64,000 bases of DNA from Chloroflexota bacterium (GTDB lineage: Bacteria; Chloroflexota; UBA11872; UBA12225): assembly GCA_030447525.1 (NCBI GenBank), contig JAUJOR010000001.1, forward strand, positions 425,466 through 489,465. Direction: 5' to 3'. This document shows positions 8,463 to 16,862 of the stretch, piece after piece. The notes below the pieces were generated by a model, which was not told the origin of the DNA, searched no databases, and saw nothing but the letters and a program-made list of their open reading frames with translations. Position numbers and translations under genes: made by a program. Position 1 is the stretch's first letter. Every line of letters starts with the position of its first letter.

Positions 8463-9854
8463 ATGGAACGACAGATTCAGCGCGTGGGGATGTTCTTCCT
8501 GCTCAGCTTCGTCGTGCTGTCCGGCGCGGCCGGGTACTGGCAAGCCTGGCGGGGTCCGGCCCTGGCTGTGGCTCCCGGCAACCCGCGTGTGCTGGAGGCC
8601 GAGCGCCGCGCCCAGCGCGGACCGATCCTTGATCGTGCCGGGCGCCCGTTGGTGCAGAGCGAAGACGGCCGGCGCACCACGGCCACGCCGATCACGGCTC
8701 ACGTTACGGGGTACTTTTCGTACCGCTATGGCCGCACGGGGATCGAGCGAGCCAATAACGAGGTGCTCTCCGGGCGCGAGGGCGTCCCGCCCCTGGCCAG
8801 GCTCCTGCGCGACCTGAGCGGCGCCCCCCGGCGCGGGGGGACGGTGCAGCTCACCATTGACAGCCAGCTGCAGGCCGTGGCCGACCGAGCGCTCGGCGAT
8901 GTCCGCGGCGCCGTGGTAGTCATTGACGTCCGCACCGGGGCCGTACTGGTGGCGCTCAGCAAGCCGTACTTCGACACGGCACGTGTAGACGAGCTTTGGC
9001 CGGGGCTCTCTCAAAACGAGGCCCGGCCCCTGTACAATCGCGTCAGCCAGGGCCTGTACGTCCCCGGGAGCACCTTCAAGCTCGTGACGGCGGCGGCCGC
9101 CCTTGACACCGGCCTGCTCCGGCCTTCGACGCAGGTGTCTGACCCTACCGGCGAGACAGTCATCGACGGCTTCCGTATCACCGACGCCGAGCGCCCGCCA
9201 CGACCGACGTTCGACTTTGCTCACGCCCTGGCCTGGTCGTCCAACGTGGTCTTTGCCCAGGTGGGGGTGCAGCTGGGAGAGGAGCGCCTGCGGGATTACG
9301 CCGGGCGCTTCGGTATGGGCCGGCAGATCCCTTTCGAGCTGGAAACCAGCCCCACGAGCGTCAGCCGGACGGCCCCCATGTCTCGCATCCTGCTGGCCTC
9401 CACGGCCTTCGGGCAGGGGGAGCTCCTGATGTCTCCCTTGCAGATGGCCCTGGTGGGGGCGGCCATTGCCCGTGACGGGGACGTCCCCCGGCCGTTCGTC
9501 GTCCAGGAGGTACGCCGACCCAGCGGGGCGGTGCTGGCGCGGACGCAGCCGGCTACCCTGGGCCGAGCAACCACGCCGGGGACGGCGGCGCAGCTACGGG
9601 AGATGATGGCGCTGGCGGTCGAGGAGGGCTTCGGCCGGGCAGCGGCCGTCCCAGGCGTGCGCGTCGGTGGCAAGACGGGGACGGCGCAGAGCGTTCCCGG
9701 CTTGCCCGATCACTCCTGGTTCGTCGGCATCGCCCCGGTGGAGCGTCCACGGCTGGCGATCGTCGTCCTCAAGGAGTTCAGCGGATGGGGCGCCGAAGAG
9801 GCCGCTCCGGTAGCCCGCCAGGTACTGGAGCGCGCCCTACAGGCCGTGCCGTGA
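8463..9854 (+). CDS. Penicillin-binding protein 2 (PbpA-like transpeptidase)
   Basis: A 463-residue class-B penicillin-binding protein that cross-links peptidoglycan with its SEDS partner. A transmembrane helix (VGMFFLLSFVVLSGAAGYW) anchors it. The transpeptidase has SxxK (GSTFK, about residue 203), SxN (SSN, about 259) and KTG (GGKTGTAQS, about 403). It is on the short side for the family because the non-catalytic N-domain is small, like mycobacterial PbpA. Start ATG 8463 is preferred; a TTG at 8433 is an alternative. Confidence 0.92.
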   Translation: MERQIQRVGMFFLLSFVVLSGAAGYWQAWRGPALAVAPGNPRVLEAERRAQRGPILDRAGRPLVQSEDGRRTTATPITAHVTGYFSYRYGRTGIERANNEVLSGREGVPPLARLLRDLSGAPRRGGTVQLTIDSQLQAVADRALGDVRGAVVVIDVRTGAVLVALSKPYFDTARVDELWPGLSQNEARPLYNRVSQGLYVPGSTFKLVTAAAALDTGLLRPSTQVSDPTGETVIDGFRITDAERPPRPTFDFAHALAWSSNVVFAQVGVQLGEERLRDYAGRFGMGRQIPFELETSPTSVSRTAPMSRILLASTAFGQGELLMSPLQMALVGAAIARDGDVPRPFVVQEVRRPSGAVLARTQPATLGRATTPGTAAQLREMMALAVEEGFGRAAAVPGVRVGGKTGTAQSVPGLPDHSWFVGIAPVERPRLAIVVLKEFSGWGAEEAAPVARQVLERALQAVP

Positions 9855-9875
9855 ACGTCCCCGTCCTACAAGCCT

Positions 9876-12311
9876 TTAGTTGCGCCGATCGCGCAAGAGC
9901 AGGAGAGGCATCTTCCAGCGCAGCTCTCGCCAGCCTTCGATCACTTGTACCCGCTCCGCCTCGCTGACGTCCTGATGACCATATTGGGTACGGACATAGG
10001 AAGAGGCGATCGCCTCGGCGGCCCCGTTGGGGGCGCCGATCACCTGGCGCAGGCGCAGGGTGGCCAGGGCGCGATCGTGCTCGATGGTGCGGGTGAGCTG
10101 GTCGGTGACGGTCCGAGCGTACTCCAGCGGCGTCTGCGACGGCTTGCGGCGCAGGCCAAAGAGCGCGCCCACAAGGGTCAACTGGCGGTACGTGCGCCGC
10201 ACAGCCTCGCGCGCGGACAGGTGGCGCGTGCCGAAGCGGGTCAGCGCCCATAAGCCGGCGCCGACGGCGGCGAGCAGGGCGACGAGCGGGAAGAAGAAGC
10301 CCTGCCACGGAAAGCGAGCCGTCGGTTGGTAGACGCCCATCGTGCCGGCAGCGCCGGGGTCGCCGGGGAGGATGCCGGCGAGCTCGGGGTCGGTCCCGTA
10401 ATCGGTGCACTGGCCGTAGTCCCCGTACTCGCCGTAGTCATAACAATCTGCGCTGCTGCTGGCGGTAGGGGCGACCGACTCTTCGGGCCGCACGATGGGC
10501 GGGCGGTAGCCGGAGGGCTCGAAGGGCATCCAGCCGTAGTTGGGGAAGTACACCTCCGGCCAGGAATGCGCCTCTTCCTCCGTGACCACGAATTTGCGGG
10601 TGTTGTTATCGAACTTGCCGGCGACATAGCCCGTGGCCAAGCGTGCCGGGATGCCCTGGGCCCGCAGGAGGACTACCATCGTGCTGGCGAAGTAATCGCA
10701 ATAGCCCTGCCTGAGGTCGAAGAGAAAGTACTCCACGGCGTCGCGGTCGGCCGGCGGGGCCTTGACGTCCAGAGTGTACGGGTAGCGGCGCAGGAACTGC
10801 TCGATCGCCACGGCTTTGTCGTAGCTGGTGTTGAAGCGCCGGGTCAGGGTGTTGGAGAGATCGCGCACGCGCTGTGGCGTGTCTGGGAGCTGCGTGTACC
10901 GCTTGACCCAATCGGGGATGTCGGTAGGGGCGTCACGCAAGTCCTGGGCCCCGGCGATGCTGGCATAGGCCTCTACGCTGTATTTCAGCGAGGGGATGGC
11001 CGGCTTCTTTGCCCGTAAGGAGGAGTAGTCTGACAATGTCCCGTCGCCCGCCCGGGTGAGCACCTTGTAGGGAATGCTCAGCTGGGCCGGCTCGTCCGGT
11101 GTGTAGATCAGGTCACTGCGGCTCTGGTTGATCTCGAAGCTGAGCTTCGTCCGCTTGCGCAGGGCAAAGCGCTGGGGCAGGATGGCCTGCTTTTCCGAGC
11201 GATTGACGGGGAACTTGTCGTTGCTCAGCCAGTCCCGCCCGGTCCAGGTGTCATAGGTGGCTCCGCGCCAGTAGTACGGCTCTTCGGATTGCACCTCCAT
11301 CACCACTCGCTGACTGAGCTGTACCGGCCCGGAGAGGACGAGGCGGTCACGTCCGCTCCCGCCGGCGCCGGCCTGGGGGCTGTTGACGCCCGAGAAGAGG
11401 CGGTTAGAGGCGTTCTCCACCTCGCTCCACTGCTCACCCATGGAGGCCCAGAAGGCGTTTGAGAGGGGATTCTCGGAGACGCGGGGCCCGAAAAAGGCCA
11501 ACACGGCGAGCAGGCAGATGACGACGAAGCTGCTCACGGTGACGTCAAACAGCAGCCCGGGCGGGTACTCCACCGTGAGGCGGTCCCAGCGCTTCTGCAA
11601 GGTGGCCAGATTCACGCTGACGGCGAGGAGCAGGAGGGTGATGATGAAGATGGCAAATGGGGCTTGTGCCTGGCCGGTGTAGGCGGCGTTGGTCGTCAAA
11701 GCGATGCCCGTCGGGAGGGCGGCGACGATGACGTCGTGCATGCGGAAGAGGCCCCAGGTGCCGATGACGCCTTGTAGCCAGGCGATGTAGGCGATCAAGA
11801 GCAGGAAGATGGCGTTGTCGTTGCTCACCCGGCCGGTGGCACCAAGCTGCGTCCAGAGGCCGATGCGGGCACCGAACTCCGTGGCGTTGGCCAGGAACTG
11901 CTGCACCGCCGTCACCACGGGTGGGGCGCCGGCCGGCCGGGCGAGCCAGCCCAGGGTGCCGGCGATGGTGCCAAAGAACGCCCCAGGGAGATCACGCACC
12001 GCGGGCAGCAACTGCCCGATGATGACGAAGCACACCACCAGTCCGCCCAGGAGCCCCAGGAGGAGCGACAGCCAGGTGGCGAGGCGGGACCTGGCCAGCA
12101 CGACGCCGGCCGCCGCGCCGGCTAGGGCGAGGGGGAAGAGGATGGACGTCCCTTCCACCCAGCGGGCCTGGTGGATCGACCATACGGTGCTGAGCACCAT
12201 GGTCAGCAAGAGCAGAACGGATAGCCAGCCTTCTTCAGGCTGGAGGAGGGAGCGCTGCCGTGACGCTGGCTCCGGGCGCGTGAATAAGGTGCTGACGGAG
12301 GTGGCGGCCAT
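9876..12311 (-). CDS. Transglutaminase-like membrane protein with DUF4129 (TgpA-like)
   Basis: An 811-residue protein with N-terminal transmembrane helices (about six, residues 28-270), a large extracytoplasmic transglutaminase-like domain and a C-terminal helix plus DUF4129 helical domain (VRRTYRQLTLVGALFGL, RKPSQTPLEYARTV). The catalytic Cys is in LRQGYCDYFASTMVVLLR (about residue 536) and His in EEEAHSWPEVYF (about 580), with Asp expected in the following FPNYGWMPFEPS segment. TgpA-type proteins are thought to act on proteins or peptides at the membrane surface. It converges with the cell-wall cluster, and the DUF58 gene is 54 bp upstream in the same direction. Confidence 0.9.
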   Translation of the reverse strand: MAATSVSTLFTRPEPASRQRSLLQPEEGWLSVLLLLTMVLSTVWSIHQARWVEGTSILFPLALAGAAAGVVLARSRLATWLSLLLGLLGGLVVCFVIIGQLLPAVRDLPGAFFGTIAGTLGWLARPAGAPPVVTAVQQFLANATEFGARIGLWTQLGATGRVSNDNAIFLLLIAYIAWLQGVIGTWGLFRMHDVIVAALPTGIALTTNAAYTGQAQAPFAIFIITLLLLAVSVNLATLQKRWDRLTVEYPPGLLFDVTVSSFVVICLLAVLAFFGPRVSENPLSNAFWASMGEQWSEVENASNRLFSGVNSPQAGAGGSGRDRLVLSGPVQLSQRVVMEVQSEEPYYWRGATYDTWTGRDWLSNDKFPVNRSEKQAILPQRFALRKRTKLSFEINQSRSDLIYTPDEPAQLSIPYKVLTRAGDGTLSDYSSLRAKKPAIPSLKYSVEAYASIAGAQDLRDAPTDIPDWVKRYTQLPDTPQRVRDLSNTLTRRFNTSYDKAVAIEQFLRRYPYTLDVKAPPADRDAVEYFLFDLRQGYCDYFASTMVVLLRAQGIPARLATGYVAGKFDNNTRKFVVTEEEAHSWPEVYFPNYGWMPFEPSGYRPPIVRPEESVAPTASSSADCYDYGEYGDYGQCTDYGTDPELAGILPGDPGAAGTMGVYQPTARFPWQGFFFPLVALLAAVGAGLWALTRFGTRHLSAREAVRRTYRQLTLVGALFGLRRKPSQTPLEYARTVTDQLTRTIEHDRALATLRLRQVIGAPNGAAEAIASSYVRTQYGHQDVSEAERVQVIEGWRELRWKMPLLLLRDRRN

Positions 12312-12365
12312 CCCCCTAAGTGTACGCTCTCGGCACCGGCAAGGTTTCTCGGAGTTGGCCGGTGC

Positions 12366-13802
12366 TCAGGCCGGGGCATTCGCGGCCATCGGGGCGACGT
12401 TCTGCACGCCACGCCCGCGGCGCTGTTGCTCCCATTCCCGCTTCTCCGCGGTAATAGAGCGGAACTCCTGACCGCGCGCCACGGTGTGCACCGAGAGGCC
12501 GGCGGTCATTAGCTGGTTGGCTAAGGTGCGTGTGCTATGCGGTCCCCCGAAGCTCGCCTGGTCGAGCAGGATCACGGCCGGGACAGCGGCCCGATTGCGC
12601 ATCACGAGCAGGGAGTTGAGCCAGGTGGTATCGGTGGTAGGGGTGATGACCACGATGGACAAGCCCTTCCCGAGGGTGGCACTGACGTCGGACATCACCC
12701 GGTGCAGCGGGAGTCGACCGTTGGCGGCGACCATGGCCAACTGCTCCATCAGGCGCCACAGCTGGCGCGCCCCTTTGCCTGGGGGGATGATGGTCTTCTC
12801 CGCGCCGTAGGCCACCAGGCCCACGGCCTTGTTGTCGCGGATGGCTTGGTGGATCAGCGCCCCGGCGATCTTGACGGCGTACTCCTCGGTGGACTCCTCG
12901 TCTTCCCCGGCGTGGACGGCGGCCTCCAGGTCAAGGATGATCCAGAGGTTTCCAGACGGCTCCAAGTCGTACTCCTTGGACCGCAGCTCGCCAAGGCGGG
13001 CAGAGGAGAGCCAGTGAATGCGGTGCAGGCTGTCCCCGGGCTCGTAGTCTCGGATGCCGGAGGCGTCCGTGGTGACGTGGAGGGTACGCAGGCTGGTGCG
13101 CGAGGTGCCGGCCGCCGTGCCGGAGGGCACGGGCAGGCCGGGAAGCTCGATCAGGGGCGGGTAGACGATGAAGCTGGTGTGGGTCGGATAGGTGATGGCC
13201 CCCTGAAAGATGCCGAACGGGTCACCCGTCAGCACGCGTACCGGTCCCAGCTTGAACAAGCCCCGCCGGCGACAGACGGCCCGCGCCGTCCAGCGCCGCT
13301 CGTCCAGCCCCCCCAGGCTCTCGACGACGCCGGGCTGGTAGTGGGGGATGGTGGACTCGTCTCGCACCTCTACCCACAGGGCCGGCAGGCGACCATCGTT
13401 GCGTATGACGAAGTCTTCTTGGATGGAGTCCCCGACAACGCACCACTTGGTGCGCAGGACGCGATTGACGGCCAGATTCTGAACCAGGCTCCGCGTCCAG
13501 AAAAAGGTGATGACGATCAAGGCCAGGATGGCATAGAAGAGGTAGTAGAGGATGGGCACGCCGGCCACCAGGGCCAGGAGGAACAGGGTAACGGCAAGGA
13601 CGGGGAGGGCCGGTTTCTGGAGACGGATTTCCCCGCTGGCCGGGGGTAGCCCCTCGCTGCCGGTGGCCACCACTGGTGGCAGCACCCCCATGGCCTCCAG
13701 CTGGGCCGCCGCCGACGGTCGTGCCGCCGTCGCCTCATCCGCGGTGCCCCGGCGGCGGGCCCCCAAGGCCATCAGGCGCGCTCGCGAGGGCGCCCGGGAC
13801 AC
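12366..13802 (-). CDS. DUF58 (BatA/vWA-like) protein
   Basis: A 478-residue protein with a pair of transmembrane segments (PALPVLAVTLFLLALVAG and ILYYLFYAILALIVITFFW), a beta-sandwich, and the DUF58 signature (GIRDYEPGDSLHRIHWLSSAR) followed by a vWA-like domain (LWIILDLEAAV). DUF58 proteins usually accompany MoxR ATPases and transglutaminase proteins. Here a transglutaminase gene follows but no MoxR gene is adjacent; a separate MoxR set lies at 57-62 kb. The predicted GTG start at 13802 may be upstream of the real one, because the first residues are Arg/Ala-rich. Confidence 0.88.
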   Translation of the reverse strand: MSRAPSRARLMALGARRRGTADEATAARPSAAAQLEAMGVLPPVVATGSEGLPPASGEIRLQKPALPVLAVTLFLLALVAGVPILYYLFYAILALIVITFFWTRSLVQNLAVNRVLRTKWCVVGDSIQEDFVIRNDGRLPALWVEVRDESTIPHYQPGVVESLGGLDERRWTARAVCRRRGLFKLGPVRVLTGDPFGIFQGAITYPTHTSFIVYPPLIELPGLPVPSGTAAGTSRTSLRTLHVTTDASGIRDYEPGDSLHRIHWLSSARLGELRSKEYDLEPSGNLWIILDLEAAVHAGEDEESTEEYAVKIAGALIHQAIRDNKAVGLVAYGAEKTIIPPGKGARQLWRLMEQLAMVAANGRLPLHRVMSDVSATLGKGLSIVVITPTTDTTWLNSLLVMRNRAAVPAVILLDQASFGGPHSTRTLANQLMTAGLSVHTVARGQEFRSITAEKREWEQQRRGRGVQNVAPMAANAPA

Positions 13803-13959
13803 CGGGCCCCCGGCCGTGAGGCGATAATGAGGCCACGATTACGGGTGAGAAAACGCTCCATCATTTCACCGGACGGGCGATATGGCGTTCCGATTGCATG
13901 CCCTGCGGGCGCCTTGCCGGGCACAAAAGCCTCATTCGGGACTCATCATCCGAGCTGGG

Positions 13960-14460
13960 TCATTCCAGATCCAGGGGACGGACCATAGCGACCTCGTCGC
14001 AGCCGGCGAACTTGGGGCAGCGGTAGCACTCATACCACACTTTCAGGTGCAGCGTCCCCTTGTCCACCTGGTAGAAGCGTAGCTTCTCGAAGAACTCCGG
14101 GACGAGTGTCAGGGTGTAGACCTTGGAGATGCCCAGCTCGCGGGCGCGCGCGACGCAGGCCTCCACTAGCCGGCGCCCAACGCCACGCCGGCCGGCCTCT
14201 GCGGCGACGGCGAGGCCCCGCACCTCGGCCAGGCCCCCGGCCACGGGATGCAGACCGCACACCCCGAGCAGGGTGGCACCCTCGAAGCACACTTGATACT
14301 CGTGGATATGTTCGGCCAGCTCAGCCGCCGAGCGGAACAGCATGCGGTTCTGGCGGGCGAAGGTATCGATCAAGGCCTTGATGGCCGGGACGTCACCCGC
14401 CGTTGCCTGCCGCAGGGTGCCGGCGGCCGGGACGATGGTTCGGGGGAGGGTCTGGGCCAT
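13960..14460 (-). CDS. ArgA-like short N-acetyltransferase (GNAT)
   Basis: A 166-residue GNAT protein. The acetyl-CoA motif is GLAVAAEAGRRGVGRRLVEA, and the C-terminal VWYECYRCPKFAGCDEVAMV is typical of short ArgA-type amino-acid (glutamate) N-acetyltransferases and their actinobacterial relatives. I chose the ATG at 14460; the open frame continues upstream to 14766, but that part overlaps the divergent gene and is not conserved-looking. It is 42 bp from the divergent glycosyltransferase start. No other arginine genes are nearby. Confidence 0.82.
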   Translation of the reverse strand: MAQTLPRTIVPAAGTLRQATAGDVPAIKALIDTFARQNRMLFRSAAELAEHIHEYQVCFEGATLLGVCGLHPVAGGLAEVRGLAVAAEAGRRGVGRRLVEACVARARELGISKVYTLTLVPEFFEKLRFYQVDKGTLHLKVWYECYRCPKFAGCDEVAMVRPLDLE

Positions 14461-14502
14461 GCTCTCTGTCCGCGCCGTCTGGAATGATACACGTCTGTCC
14501 CC

Positions 14503-15717
14503 ATGAACCGGCGCGTCCTGCTCTTGACCTCCGATACCGGCGCTGGGCACCGCAGCGTGGCCGACGCCTTGCGCCGCGGGGCGGTCGACCGACAAGAGTG
14601 GCAGGTGGAGCTGGTGGCCATCGACCCATTTCGGCCCCTGCCGGCGGGGCTGGGCGTCGGCCGGACCAGGCAGGTGCCCGACTCTCTCTCGGTATACGAC
14701 CGCCTGATCCGGCTGTACGGGCCGCTGGTCGTGCGGGCGCCGTGGCTGTGGGGCTGGCTCTTCCACCTGGCCGACAACCGTCCCATGCTGGGAGCCTACC
14801 TGGCTCTGGTCGGGCCGCAGGCGGTGCGCCGGATCGAGACGGCGGTGCGGGCGCTGGAGGCCCAGGCCATCGTCTCAGTGCACCCGCTGACAAACCACTT
14901 CATGGTCAGCGCTCGAGGGCGCGCCGGGTGGCCCCACATGCCACTGCTGACGGTGCTGACCGACCTGGTGGAGGTGCACCGCTGGTGGGTGGCACCGGGG
15001 GTAGACCAGTACGTCGCCCCGACCGACGCCGCCGCCGGGCGTCTGCACCGGCTCGGCGTGCCGCCGGGCAAGATCAGCGTCCTGGGCATCCCCCTGCGCC
15101 GGGAGTTTGGCACCACTGCCATGTCCGCCCGGGAGATGCGCGCCCGCCTGGAGCTCGACCCGGATTTGACCACCGTCCTGCTGATGGGCGGGGGGGACGG
15201 CGCGGGGCGCCTCGCGGCCACGGCGCGAGCCATCGGCGACCTCGCCGAACGGGGCGTAGCGCCCTTTCAGCTGGTCGTCCTGACCGGCCAAAACCACCAC
15301 GCCCGGATCGAGCTGGAAGCCCGCCGCTGGAGCCTGCCGGCCCAGATCAAGGGACCGGTCACGAACGTGGCCGAGTACATGACGGCAGCGGATATGGTGG
15401 TCACCAAGCCGGGCTCGCTGACCATCGCCGAGACCCTGGCCATGGGCCGTCCACTGATCCTGGGACGGCCCCTGCCCGGTCAGGAGGATGGCAACGTCCC
15501 GCTGGTGGTGGAAGCCGGGGCCGGGATCGCGGTCGGGAATCCGGCGGAGGCAGCCGACGCGGTGGAATACCTCCTCCACGACCCCGCGACGCGCTGGGAG
15601 ATGGGACAGCGGGCGGCCCGCTTGAGCCGGCCACGATCCACCGAGCGCACGCTAGATGTACTCCAGAGCCTGCTCCTGCGAGCCGAGGCGACGCGCTCCA
15701 CCATCGCCGCCCGTTGA
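14503..15717 (+). CDS. MGDG-synthase-type diacylglycerol glycosyltransferase
   Basis: A 404-residue GT28-fold enzyme. The N-terminus LLLTSDTGAGHRSVADALRR and the substrate block IVSVHPLTNHFMVSA fit MGDG synthase/UgtP, which transfers galactose or glucose to diacylglycerol. The C-terminal donor site has LLMGGGDGAGRLAATAR and ADMVVTKPGSLTIAETLA. A role in membrane glycolipid synthesis is inferred. A -10-like GATACA lies about 15 nt before the ATG. It diverges from the ArgA-like gene; the PdxA-family gene follows 119 bp downstream. Confidence 0.9.
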   Translation: MNRRVLLLTSDTGAGHRSVADALRRGAVDRQEWQVELVAIDPFRPLPAGLGVGRTRQVPDSLSVYDRLIRLYGPLVVRAPWLWGWLFHLADNRPMLGAYLALVGPQAVRRIETAVRALEAQAIVSVHPLTNHFMVSARGRAGWPHMPLLTVLTDLVEVHRWWVAPGVDQYVAPTDAAAGRLHRLGVPPGKISVLGIPLRREFGTTAMSAREMRARLELDPDLTTVLLMGGGDGAGRLAATARAIGDLAERGVAPFQLVVLTGQNHHARIELEARRWSLPAQIKGPVTNVAEYMTAADMVVTKPGSLTIAETLAMGRPLILGRPLPGQEDGNVPLVVEAGAGIAVGNPAEAADAVEYLLHDPATRWEMGQRAARLSRPRSTERTLDVLQSLLLRAEATRSTIAAR

Positions 15718-15836
15718 CAGGACGCTGCCGTGACCCGGCGCCGGCCGGGGCAGCGGGGCGCTGCACGCCGGGACCCTGAGGCACAAACACCGTCAGACTG
15801 GCACCGGAAATGGTACAGGAAAAGGAGAGGGCCTTG

Positions 15837-16850
15837 ATGAGCGACCGGCCGCTGCTGGCCATAACGATGGGCGACCCCGCCGGCGTGGGGCCGGAAGTGG
15901 TGGTCAAGGCGCTCGGCGCCGGGGGCGGAGACGAGCTGGCCGCCGTCTGCCGTCCCCTGGTGATTGGCGACCTCGGCGTGCTCCAGGAGGCCGCCCGCCT
16001 CTGTGGCGTGACCGTCCCGCTGCGGGAGGTGCCGGATCCCCAACAGGCCATGTTCGAGGGCCCGGGTATCGCTGTGCTGGACCTGGCCAACGTCGACCGT
16101 GCCGACTGGGCCTGGGGGCGCCTGTCCGCCGGCTCCGGACGGGCGGCGATCGAGTACATCTACCGGGCCATGGACCTGACCGATCGCCACATCGCCGCCG
16201 GGATCGTCACCGCCCCGATCAACAAAGAGGCCACGTCCCGTGCCGGGTACACCGAGCTGGGCCATATGGAGCTGTTCGCCAAGGTCTACCATGCCACCAA
16301 CCAGGCCACCATGCTGGTCAGCGGGAACTTGCGCTGCGTCCATCTCTCCACGCACTACTCGCTGCGTGAGGCCCTCGATCGGATCACCCGCGAGCGGGTG
16401 TTGCAGCGCATTGTGACCACCGATGAGGACTTCCGCCGTTGGGGAATGGCCCGGCCACGGATCGCCGTCTCCGGCGTGAACCCCCACAACGGCGAAGGGG
16501 GGCTGATGGGCAAGGAAGAGATCGAGCAGCTCGCCCCGGCCGTGGCCGACGCCAATGCCCAGGGGATCGACGCCCGCGGGCCATTCCCGGCCGACTCCGT
16601 GTTCGTGCGTGCTATGCGAGGGGAGTTTGATGCCGTGGTGGCCATGTTCCACGACCAGGGCCACATCCCCGTCAAGGTGCACGGCTTCGAGGAGAGCGTC
16701 AGCGTCGCCCTGGGCTTGCCGATCGTACGGACGTCCGTCGATCACGGCACGGCCTTTGACATCGCCGGGACGGGCAACGCCGACGCCCGCTCGATGGCCG
16801 AATCGATTAGGGTGGCCGCCCGGATCTGCGCCGGCACCTGGCTCAGCTAA
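15837..16850 (+). CDS. PdxA-family dehydrogenase (PdxA or PdxA2)
   Basis: A 337-residue NAD-dependent dehydrogenase. The start ATG 15837 has AAGGAGAGG 7 nt upstream and MSDRPLLAITMGDPAGVGPE matches the family N-terminus. Metal-binding His are in THYSLREAL and FHDQGHIPVKV, and SVDHGTAFDIAGTGNAD is near the end. Classical PdxA (4-hydroxythreonine-4-phosphate dehydrogenase, vitamin B6) and PdxA2 (4-phospho-threonate/erythronate dehydrogenase) are close. The HDQGHIPVKV and GTAFDIAG residues look more like PdxA2, so the substrate is uncertain. An IS element sits 12 bp after the stop. Confidence 0.85.
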   Translation: MSDRPLLAITMGDPAGVGPEVVVKALGAGGGDELAAVCRPLVIGDLGVLQEAARLCGVTVPLREVPDPQQAMFEGPGIAVLDLANVDRADWAWGRLSAGSGRAAIEYIYRAMDLTDRHIAAGIVTAPINKEATSRAGYTELGHMELFAKVYHATNQATMLVSGNLRCVHLSTHYSLREALDRITRERVLQRIVTTDEDFRRWGMARPRIAVSGVNPHNGEGGLMGKEEIEQLAPAVADANAQGIDARGPFPADSVFVRAMRGEFDAVVAMFHDQGHIPVKVHGFEESVSVALGLPIVRTSVDHGTAFDIAGTGNADARSMAESIRVAARICAGTWLS

Positions 16851-16862
16851 GTGCTTCCTTGG

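Noticed and set aside
12537..13649. 370-residue open frame antisense to the DUF58 gene
   Set aside because: Gly/Val/Asp-rich shadow of the DUF58 gene in high-GC DNA with no domain signature.
14461..14766. Upstream extension of the ArgA-like gene
   Set aside because: It covers the divergent glycosyltransferase coding region and is not conserved-looking; the ATG at 14460 matches the GNAT family start.
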